28,051 nucleotides of DNA from Phycisphaerae bacterium (GTDB lineage: Bacteria > Planctomycetota > Phycisphaerae > Sedimentisphaerales > SG8-4): the NCBI GenBank assembly GCA_030603035.1, contig JAUVYQ010000017.1, forward strand, positions 1-28,051, read 5' to 3'. This document shows, in pieces, positions 6,949-13,595 of this stretch. A program made the translations under genes and the position numbers. A model generated the notes under the pieces. The model saw only the letters and a program-made list of their open reading frames with translations, did not search any database and had not been told where the DNA came from. Numbering within the stretch: the first letter of the stretch is position 1; every line of letters starts with the position of its first letter.

Positions 6949-9090
6949 TTATCGCTTGACGGGCACGTCAAAAGTGAAACTTGCACCGCCCAGTTTGCCG
7001 GGTTGCGAAAGGAACATCTCGCCCCCGTATTCCGCTACGAGTTCGGAAGCGACAGTCAAACCCATGCCTATGCCGCCCGGCTTCCTTGTTACACCAGGAA
7101 GGAAAATTCTTTTCGCATCCTCTTCGGGAACACCCAGCCCCGAGTCGTGTACGGATAATCTTATTCTCTCTCCGTGATCATAGCGCGACAAGCGGAACTC
7201 AAGCTTTCTATTTTTCTTCACCTGCCTGAGCCAGTAAACCGCATTGTTTATCAAATTGAGGATAATCGCATCAAGTTCGCCGGGATCAACGGCGACGCGC
7301 GTATTCGTAGTCGGGGCTTTGACCTTGACCTTCATGTCCTCTACGTCTTTAGCAACGAAAGCCAGACATCGCTCCACGCTGTCTTCGAGAATGCTGTCTC
7401 TGCGTCGCCGCCTGAAGCTGCGACTAGCCAGCGGCGCGAACGTGTCGGCCAATTGCTCCATAGAGTTGATCGCATTAGCAGCCTGCTCCAGTTTTGAGTT
7501 CAGCGACGGATTAGCATCAACATCAACATGCTTATAGGCATACCGCACAAAGCTGGCAAAAATTGTCGTTCGGTTTCTAATTTCATGAACAAGCATCTGC
7601 GCAATAGTACCGACCGTGGCGAGACGGCTGTAATAGACGAACCGCTTCTTAATGGCATTTTTAACGGCGGTAATCTTCTTGCTGAACTCATTCAGCATCG
7701 GCAAGGCGTCTGCGGCAGGTGCTCCCTCATCAGCGATTGCAACCATCTCGGCAAGGAGATCATCAGCGGTCAGATCCTCAAATAGATCCATCAGTTTCTC
7801 TTCGTCTGCAGGCCTTATTCGATCCTTGTCCCTTTCGTTTTCTAGCTGATAGACAATAGCTTTGAGTATTCCCTGAAAGGCGACCGTTGAGTCATTTGCG
7901 ACTAATCCCTCTCTGTCGCTTTTATCCTTTATTCTGGGGTTGTTCTCGGCTGATATCGAGACATAACCCACGATTTGGCTAGTACTAAGACGAGTGCCCA
8001 CTTTGCTAATCCTTCGAAGATCCAAGCCGAGCCAGTCCCTTGCATCCTCGGATTTCGGTAGAGCCAAAATTCCGTCTCTATAAACCGAGATACCTTTGTG
8101 AGCCTTTATTGCCTTACGGACACCGGATTTGTTCTCATGGAAACTCTCCGCGATTTCCTCGGTATCCTCGGAAGCTATGTCCCATGCGCGAATCTCGAAA
8201 CCGAATGAACCGCAGGCAGATTCGGTCTTCTCGTACTTGGTCAAATCATCGCTAGCCTTGACTATCTGTTCCCATACCAGAGTAAGATTTGCGGTTCGCG
8301 GTTTTCCCGTTCCCGCACGAATGGGAGAGAACTTGTATTTGGCGTGAACAGCACCTTCATCATCAACATGTCCTCGGATAGCGTACTTGGGTTTGGAAAG
8401 AAACCCAGGAACCGATATTTCAACACGTTCCGATTTGTCAGCGGAGCCTGGAGGCGTGAGGAAGATTCTGAAATCATCAATCTCCGCAAAGGGTGAAATG
8501 AGTCTGCTTAAGTTGTCTCTCAGGTCTGATACCTTGTCCTCGTCCCATTCGGACTTCAGATCGTAAATGCGCATCAGTGTTCCCGATTTTTTGAATGGGA
8601 TACTCTCGCCCATAGGTCGGATATCTACAAAGCATGACTCGATGCTTTCCTTGGATGATAGTTCCGACCAGTTAACGGACACCCTCCAACAGGGCTCGGC
8701 CGAGGTCTTCGTGAGCATCTCAAGTCTGTTGCCGAGCCTCGCTGCTGAAAGACGCCCGAGTCCCTTTTCACCTGCGGTCCTTCTTACCCGTTTTCCCTTC
8801 TTTGAAACCGGATTTTCAACGCGAAATGGTGTTGCAACCATGCACCAAACGTCCCTAATTGTTTCGCGACCCATCCCGTAACCGTTATCCTCAATTTCCA
8901 AGTATTTTCCCTCTTTTGAATCAGTTCCGAAACGCACGTCAACACGTGTTGCATATGCGTCATAGGAATTTTTAACCAACTCAATAACGGCAACTACGTC
9001 ATTGGTTACGAGGTCTGCACCAAGAGCTGCGAAAACACGCGGGTGCATCTTGAAGGGTATCTGCTCAATTTTTGAATCTACTTTTTTCAT
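6949..9090 (-). CDS. Dual-GHKL protein: MORC/Hsp90-like ATPase domain plus sensor histidine kinase core
   Basis: 713 aa, no signal peptide or membrane segment, so a cytosolic sensor. The N-terminal GHKL ATPase has E37/N41/D44 (VIELVKNSYDA), EDNGYGM (67-73) and GEKGLGRLSA (107-116). It is followed by an S5-like region with ISVYRDGILALP, DWLGLDLRR and REGLVAND (about 335-400), the layout of MORC/Hsp90-type ATPases found near restriction and defence genes. The second half is a histidine kinase: H-box LVHEIRN (H502), N-box LNLINNAVYW (611-620), G1 HDSGLGV (648-654), F-box RIFLPGVT and G2 GGIGMGLTV (672-680). It is first in the operon, with its own promoter and a weak Shine-Dalgarno. Inference: the N-terminal ATPase clamps or senses nucleic acid or phage products, and the C-terminal core phosphorylates the adjacent regulator. 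Confidence 0.9.
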   Translation of the reverse strand: MKKVDSKIEQIPFKMHPRVFAALGADLVTNDVVAVIELVKNSYDAYATRVDVRFGTDSKEGKYLEIEDNGYGMGRETIRDVWCMVATPFRVENPVSKKGKRVRRTAGEKGLGRLSAARLGNRLEMLTKTSAEPCWRVSVNWSELSSKESIESCFVDIRPMGESIPFKKSGTLMRIYDLKSEWDEDKVSDLRDNLSRLISPFAEIDDFRIFLTPPGSADKSERVEISVPGFLSKPKYAIRGHVDDEGAVHAKYKFSPIRAGTGKPRTANLTLVWEQIVKASDDLTKYEKTESACGSFGFEIRAWDIASEDTEEIAESFHENKSGVRKAIKAHKGISVYRDGILALPKSEDARDWLGLDLRRISKVGTRLSTSQIVGYVSISAENNPRIKDKSDREGLVANDSTVAFQGILKAIVYQLENERDKDRIRPADEEKLMDLFEDLTADDLLAEMVAIADEGAPAADALPMLNEFSKKITAVKNAIKKRFVYYSRLATVGTIAQMLVHEIRNRTTIFASFVRYAYKHVDVDANPSLNSKLEQAANAINSMEQLADTFAPLASRSFRRRRRDSILEDSVERCLAFVAKDVEDMKVKVKAPTTNTRVAVDPGELDAIILNLINNAVYWLRQVKKNRKLEFRLSRYDHGERIRLSVHDSGLGVPEEDAKRIFLPGVTRKPGGIGMGLTVASELVAEYGGEMFLSQPGKLGGASFTFDVPVKR

Positions 9091-9115
9091 AATTTATTTA
9101 TCTGCTCTATTCCAA

Positions 9116-9144
9116 ATAATATCGGCAAGGCTATAGTCCGTCAA
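9116..9144 (-). promoter_or_regulatory. Sigma-70-type promoter of the kinase-regulator-Dcm-Vsr operon
   Basis: The minus strand reads TTGACG (9144-9139), a 17-bp spacer, then TATTAT (9121-9116), close to consensus with ideal spacing. The predicted start is near 9109, giving a 5' leader of about 20 nt before the ATG at 9090, with no strong Shine-Dalgarno. This supports the cassette as an autonomous transcription unit. Confidence 0.7.
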
Positions 9145-9452
9145 CACAAGAAATTCTGTCAGGCTTGTTTCCCCATAATTATTGTTATAGCCCGATTTAT
9201 GGTAATATTAGCATGGGGTGCAAAATACAGCAAGAGTATTTTGCACAAACTCTAAATCCTAATTCCTAAATCCTAAACAAATTCGAAATTACGAAATACA
9301 AAGGCTCAAACTGGATCCCTGCTACCTGCCTTCGCGGGCACAAGCTACGACATTCGAGGACTTGCGGGGGGTAGATTTTAGTTGATTGTTGGTGCGGTAT
9401 GGTCGATAATTGATGGGTTAAGACTGAGAATTTAATTGTTTGAGGCGATGAG
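9145..9452. other. Divergent intergenic region between the defence-like operon and nadK
   Basis: It holds simple-repeat scraps (tandem CTAAATCCTAATTC-like words at 9250-9290, then AAATTCGAAATTACG) of the same type as those inside dxs and the methyltransferase gene. A TTCGCGGGCAC-type stretch lies at 9320-9345. The nadK promoter should lie here but no clear one is visible. No gene seen. Confidence 0.5.
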
Positions 9453-10322
9453 ATGGCAAAAAGCAGTTTGCCCAAATTAGTGATTTTCGGCGACCCGAAG
9501 AAGCAGCACGTCGCTGAGGCGATTAAGGAATTTACCGACTTTGCCCAGGGCAAGGCCGAGATAATAGAAAGCTATCGTATCGAGAATTGTACAGCCGAGA
9601 TTTTGAAAAAATGTGATTTTGCGATTGTTTTCGGCGGCGATGGGAGCATTATTTCGGCAGCAAGGCATTTGAGTCGGAGTAGTGTGCCGGTGATAGGCGT
9701 TAATCTCGGCAAGCTCGGGTTTTTAGCGGAATTCAGCGTCGGCGAGCTCAAGGAATTTTTTCCCTCTTTAACGAAAGGTGCGCCGCCGATAGAGAAACGG
9801 ATGATGCTGAACTGTAGAGTTTTCAGTATGTCTAATAAGAGCCGGGAAAAATTCTGCTCGGCGGCTATCAATGACGTTTTTATCACCGCCGGGCCGCCAT
9901 TTAGAGCGATTGAGCTGAAGATGTCGGTGGATGGTCAGCCCATCGCCGGCTGTGTAAGCGACGGCCTTGTAATTTCCACCCCGACAGGCTCAACCGCTTA
10001 TAATCTCTCGGCGGGGGGGCCGATACTGTCGCCAAAAATGGAGGCAATGGTTATTACGCCGATTTGTCCTCATTCGCTGAGCTTTCGGCCAATCGTTATC
10101 AATGCCGACAGCACAGTGGAGGTCTTTGGCGTACGCGTCAATGAAGGCACGACCGTTTCGATCGACGGTCAGGTTTCGTGCAGTCTGTCGTTCGATGATG
10201 TCGTAAGGGTCGAGCGGGAAAGCAGCGATTTTCTGATTGTGAATAATCCGCTTCGAACCCGATGGGACACTTTGGCGACTAAACTGAATTGGGCTGAAAA
10301 GCCGAAATATAAGATTGTGTAA
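9453..10322 (+). CDS. nadK: NAD kinase (ATP-NAD/polyphosphate-NAD kinase)
   Basis: 289 aa, normal size. Phosphorylates NAD to NADP in the cytosol, the only route to NADP. Motifs: VFGGDGSIISAARHL (59-73, the GGDGS phosphate site), INDVFI (139-144, the NE/ND motif), VSDGLVISTPTGSTAYNLS (168-186) and the following AGGPILSP. The ATG at 9453 is preceded by GAGG 9 nt upstream. It is followed after 63 bp by the secreted TPR gene on the same strand, without an evident terminator. No repeat element is inserted in this gene. Confidence 0.96.
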   Translation: MAKSSLPKLVIFGDPKKQHVAEAIKEFTDFAQGKAEIIESYRIENCTAEILKKCDFAIVFGGDGSIISAARHLSRSSVPVIGVNLGKLGFLAEFSVGELKEFFPSLTKGAPPIEKRMMLNCRVFSMSNKSREKFCSAAINDVFITAGPPFRAIELKMSVDGQPIAGCVSDGLVISTPTGSTAYNLSAGGPILSPKMEAMVITPICPHSLSFRPIVINADSTVEVFGVRVNEGTTVSIDGQVSCSLSFDDVVRVERESSDFLIVNNPLRTRWDTLATKLNWAEKPKYKIV

Positions 10323-10385
10323 GATGATTATCTAAAATATGTTTAGTTATGAACATACCTGCGGGAGTATGGAGTGTTTAATATT

Positions 10386-12050
10386 ATGAAGGCGATTATC
10401 GAGCAGCTTTCAACTGCCAAAATTCGAAATTCCGGTCTTCGGTCGGCAATCGTGGCAGTGGTATTTTTTACCTTCTTTTCGGGGACCGGCCGGGCGATCA
10501 GGAATCCCAGGATTAGCAATCCCATCGGTTCAGGTACGGTTCCGCCCAGCAGTGTCCGCAGCGGCCTGATTCGCAGTCCTAACCCGATTGATAGAAGCGG
10601 TAACCTGGTGATTACCGGCAATGTTTCCGGCGGCAGACACTTTCGCGGCGTTGTGCCATATCGGGCGACATCGAGCTTCGGAGCAGCGATTGGTTCGTCG
10701 TCGCTTGATTCTTTTTTGAGGCGTTCAGCGAGTTCGGGAGATTTCGGCACGTTTTCCGGCAGATACACACCATATTATTCGCCATCCGGGACAGTAACCA
10801 CTACAAGGCCCGGCCGCCCCGGCGTCTTCAGGCCGGCAGCTACAAGGATTGGCGGTCGTGCCGATGACGGATTTGCTCCGGGAGTTAGGTCGGCGATTAA
10901 ATCGGGGAAGCAGCAGGCTTTGTCCGACCGGGACATTGCGGTATCGGATATCAAATTCCGGCCGATGCGTTTTACTCCCCAGCAGCTGGAGCAACTGATT
11001 TTAGACGGAGTCGCCACATACGCACAAGCCAAAAGGATAGCGGATGAGCAAAACCTGGCCCAGATGGAACGATTGCGGCAGGACCTAAAGCAGCTAAGAC
11101 ACAGGGCGCCACAATTGAAGCAAAGCCTGGTTATCCGTGATGAGTCTTTGCGGCTGCTTACCAAGCTTGAGCGCAGCGAAGATGTGTTGCAGCCGCTTAA
11201 ACTGCAGAAGCCAAAGGAGCAGGTTGGTGAAGATGGTTCCCGAACGCAAAAAAGGGTGTTTGGCATCCCGGATAAACAGCCTGATGTTTATGAGCAGATG
11301 AAGCGGCGGATTGATGAGTTACAAAAAGGTCTTGAGCAGTTGCCGAAGGCGGAAAAGTCTGAAGAAGCTGCGCAGAAACGGAGGACGGAAGACGGAGGAC
11401 AGACGACAGAGGGCAGAGGACAGACGACGGACGATGGACGATGGACGACGGACGACGGACGATGGACGACGGACGACGAAATACGAAATATTTTGGGAAC
11501 TGACGTTGATGTATCCGCCAAAGCTAAAGGGATTCTGGGCCCACACAAGACTTTTGCCTCCTTCTCGAACGATAAGTTCAATCAGCATATGCGGGCTGCT
11601 GAGGTATATCTAAAACAGGGCAGGTACTATCGCGCTGCGGACTCTTTCACCCTTGCGTCGATTTACAAGCCGGACGACCCACTTGCATACGCCGGCAGGA
11701 GCCATGCGTTATTTGCAGCCGGCGGATATGTGAGCAGCGCCCTGTTTCTTTCGAGAGCTTTAGAGATTTTCCCTGAATATGCAAGGTTTAAGATCGACCT
11801 GGTGGCTATGGTAGGTGACAGGGACAAGCTCGAAAGCAGGATAGTCGATGTTAAGCAGTGGCTCCAGATAAGCGATGCGCCTGAGCTGCAGTTTTTGTTA
11901 GGCTATGTTTATTACCAGATGGGCCGGCTCCAACAGGCTAAACAAGCTATCGATGCGGCTTACGAAAAGATGCCGGAGTCGCCGGCTGTAATCGCACTTA
12001 AAAAAGCTATTGACAGCGCTGTGGCGGGAAATCAAGACGCGATTAAATAA
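10386..12050 (+). CDS. Secreted TPR-repeat protein with Ser/Gly/Arg-rich N-terminal region
   Basis: 554 aa from the ATG at 10386 (an in-frame GTG at 10374 is a weaker alternative). Residues about 1-38 form a long signal peptide with hydrophobic core SAIVAVVFFTFFSG. Next come a Ser/Gly/Arg/Pro-rich low-complexity region (about 40-165), a charged, probably coiled-coil stretch (about 195-260, LAQMERLRQDLKQLRHR) and a C-terminal block of TPR-like helices (about 395-545) such as AAEVYLKQGRYYRAADSFTL and ELQFLLGYVYYQMGRLQQAK. It probably acts in the periplasm as a scaffold; no enzyme motif is seen. Residues 331-368 are encoded by a GGACGACGGACGATGG-type repeat inserted in frame. Exact function unknown. 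Confidence 0.7.
   Translation: MKAIIEQLSTAKIRNSGLRSAIVAVVFFTFFSGTGRAIRNPRISNPIGSGTVPPSSVRSGLIRSPNPIDRSGNLVITGNVSGGRHFRGVVPYRATSSFGAAIGSSSLDSFLRRSASSGDFGTFSGRYTPYYSPSGTVTTTRPGRPGVFRPAATRIGGRADDGFAPGVRSAIKSGKQQALSDRDIAVSDIKFRPMRFTPQQLEQLILDGVATYAQAKRIADEQNLAQMERLRQDLKQLRHRAPQLKQSLVIRDESLRLLTKLERSEDVLQPLKLQKPKEQVGEDGSRTQKRVFGIPDKQPDVYEQMKRRIDELQKGLEQLPKAEKSEEAAQKRRTEDGGQTTEGRGQTTDDGRWTTDDGRWTTDDEIRNILGTDVDVSAKAKGILGPHKTFASFSNDKFNQHMRAAEVYLKQGRYYRAADSFTLASIYKPDDPLAYAGRSHALFAAGGYVSSALFLSRALEIFPEYARFKIDLVAMVGDRDKLESRIVDVKQWLQISDAPELQFLLGYVYYQMGRLQQAKQAIDAAYEKMPESPAVIALKKAIDSAVAGNQDAIK
11380..11490 (+). repeat. In-frame GACGACGGAC/GATGGAC simple repeat inside the TPR gene
   Basis: About 110 bp of imperfect GGACGACGGACGATGGAC units, ending in CGAAATACGAAATA, encode an Arg/Thr/Asp/Trp-rich segment containing two copies of TTDDGRW. 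The period is 21-24 nt, a multiple of 3, so the frame is preserved. It separates the coiled coil from the TPR domain. Confidence 0.85.
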
Positions 12051-12080
12051 CTCAAACTGACCGATTCTGTTTTTTAGACA

Positions 12081-12235
12081 CGGATTAACACGGATTAACA
12101 CTGTCTTTTATAGTTTTAGATTCCTGCTCCGTCCAAAGCCGGATTCTGTTCCGTCCAAAGGCCGGACTTTCAGCGCAACAGATGCCGGATTCCGTTCCGT
12201 CCAAAGGCCGGACTTTCAGCACAACGGATGCCGGA
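12081..12235. repeat. Tandem repeats in the TPR-GH130 intergenic space
   Basis: Two copies of the 10-mer CGGATTAACA (12081-12100) are followed by two near-identical 46-bp units (12144-12189 and 12190-12235). Each unit contains CCGTCCAAAGGCCGGAC, then TTTCAGC, and ends GATGCCGGA. A partial third unit precedes them at 12121-12143. No gene is seen between 12051 and 12297. Confidence 0.8.
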
Positions 12236-12297
12236 TCTTCGACTTCGATTGCGCGGGAATGACATAAAGAAGCACGGGAATTAAAGGGAGTCGGTAA

Positions 12298-13386
12298 GTG
12301 GAAGTATTTCGTTCGGCGGATAATCCTATAATCGGGCCGAAGGATGTTAAGCCATCCAGGGGAGACTTTGAAGTTATCGGGGTCTTTAATGCCGGCGTCG
12401 TTCGTTTTGAAGACGAAGTTATTCTGCTTCTTCGAGTGGCAGAACGGCCGATTAGCACACATCCGGACGTGGTGTTAGCCGGCGTTTACGATGCTGCCCA
12501 GGGTCATATTATCCTGAAAAAATTTTCGAAGAATGACCCGGAAAACGATTTTTCAGACCCGAGGTTAATAAGAAGGCCGGCCGAGACATATTTGACGTCG
12601 ATTTCTCATTTGCGGCTGGCGCGCAGCACGGACGGCATCAACTTTGAGATTGAAGATACGCCCGCTATCGGCCCGGCGAATGATTTAGAAAGCTTTGGCA
12701 TCGAGGACCCGCGGATTAGCCGGATTTCCGGCACATACTATATCAGTTACGTTGGGGTTTCACCTTTTGGAGTAACGAGCTGCCTGGCATCGACGAAGGA
12801 TTTTAAGTCTTTCGAGCGTCACGGGGTTATCTTCTGTCCGGAGAACAAGGATGTGGTGCTTTTCCCCGAGCGCATTGCCGGCAAATATTATGCTCTGCAC
12901 AGGCCTGTTTCGCCTCTGTTTAAGAGACGTGAAATCTGGATTGCGGAATCGCCCGATTTGTTTTGCTGGGGAAACCATCGTTACCTGATGGGACCTCGCG
13001 CAGACCGTTGGGACGAAACAAAAATTGGCGCAAGTGCCGTGCCTTTCAAGATTGACCTCCCTTCTTGCTTTCGCAAGAAAGCAGGGGGGTGGCTGGAGAT
13101 TTATCACGGAGCCGACCGGGACAATCGCTATTGCCTCGGTGCGGTGCTTCTGGATGCAAAACAGCCGTGGAAGGTCATCGCAAGGAGCGATAAGCCGATT
13201 CTTGAGCCACAGACCGATTATGAAATTGAAGGTTTCTTTGGAAATGTGGTGTTCACCTGCGGGCTGCTCTATGAGGATAATAAACTTAAGATTTATTACG
13301 GCGTTGCCGATACCGCTATTTGCTATGCGGAGCTGTCCCTGAAAGAGACCATCGAGAGTTTGAATTTGGTAATTGGTGATTGGTGA
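12298..13386 (+). CDS. GH130-family glycoside phosphorylase/hydrolase (beta-mannoside-type)
   Basis: 362 aa from a GTG at 12298 with AAAGGGAG 7 nt upstream. Five-bladed beta-propeller family GH130: ADNPIIGP at the N-terminus, GVFNAGVVRFEDEVILLLRV (28-47), ESFGIEDPRIS with the probable catalytic Asp D137 (131-141), FPERIAGKYYALHRPV (189-204) and WLEIYHGADR. Members phosphorolyse or hydrolyse beta-linked mannosides such as mannosyl-glucose or manno-oligosaccharides; the subfamily cannot be fixed here. No signal peptide, so cytosolic. Residues about 253-263 (LPSCFRKKAGG) come from a 35-bp hairpin inserted in frame. The C-terminal LVIGDW is encoded by a simple TTGGTGATTGG repeat, so the native end may have been replaced. 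Confidence 0.85.
   Translation: MEVFRSADNPIIGPKDVKPSRGDFEVIGVFNAGVVRFEDEVILLLRVAERPISTHPDVVLAGVYDAAQGHIILKKFSKNDPENDFSDPRLIRRPAETYLTSISHLRLARSTDGINFEIEDTPAIGPANDLESFGIEDPRISRISGTYYISYVGVSPFGVTSCLASTKDFKSFERHGVIFCPENKDVVLFPERIAGKYYALHRPVSPLFKRREIWIAESPDLFCWGNHRYLMGPRADRWDETKIGASAVPFKIDLPSCFRKKAGGWLEIYHGADRDNRYCLGAVLLDAKQPWKVIARSDKPILEPQTDYEIEGFFGNVVFTCGLLYEDNKLKIYYGVADTAICYAELSLKETIESLNLVIGDW
13056..13090 (+). repeat. Small in-frame hairpin insertion inside the GH130 gene
   Basis: TTCTTGC (13062-13068) and GCAAGAA (13073-13079) pair around TTTC. The flanks CTCCC and GGGGGG extend the symmetry with a bulge. The insertion encodes LPSCFRKKAGG between VPFKI and the conserved GWLEIYHGAD, a place where a short charged turn is expected. 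Confidence 0.7.
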
Positions 13387-13402
13387 TTGGTAATTGGTAA
13401 AT
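13366..13402 (+). repeat. TTGGTAATTGGTGA simple repeat at the GH130 3' end
   Basis: Four or five imperfect copies of ATTGGTGATTGGTAA-type units cover the last codons and stop of the GH130 gene. The inverse word (ACCAATAACCAA) recurs at 13551-13562, on the far side of the MITE-like element. Confidence 0.7.
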
Positions 13403-13421
13403 CGAGCAGAACTGCCGAATA

Positions 13422-13545
13422 ATACCAATCGTAATTAAATGTTGCGCTTTACATAAAGAGCAACGAGCCATCCCCAAGCTGCGCTTGAGGCTGCCACCCG
13501 TTGGTGCCAAATACACGAAGCGCAATAATTTAACGCAATTGGTAT
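13422..13545. mobile_element. MITE-like 124-bp element with ~28-bp terminal inverted repeats
   Basis: The left end begins ATACCAATCGTAATTAAATG and continues TTGCGCTT. The right end, read inverted, begins ATACCAATTGCGTTAAATTA and continues TTGCGCTT (13518-13545). The arms match over about 28 positions with a few differences, around about 68 bp of unrelated G+C-richer sequence. No open frame is present, so mobility would need a transposase in trans. Target duplications are not clear. Confidence 0.65.
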
Positions 13546-13595
13546 AAATAACCAATAACCAAACCGACTTGCTATTTGCGAGGATTTTTGGTATT

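Noticed and set aside
4367..9090. Classical type II restriction-modification system
   Set aside because: No type II restriction endonuclease gene is present; Vsr is a repair-type nuclease, and the other two genes are signalling proteins.
11280..11600. Antisense ORFs across the GGACGACGG repeat in the TPR gene
   Set aside because: Simple repeats stay open in several frames; these are shadows of the repeat, with Arg/Ser/Val-rich composition and no start signals.
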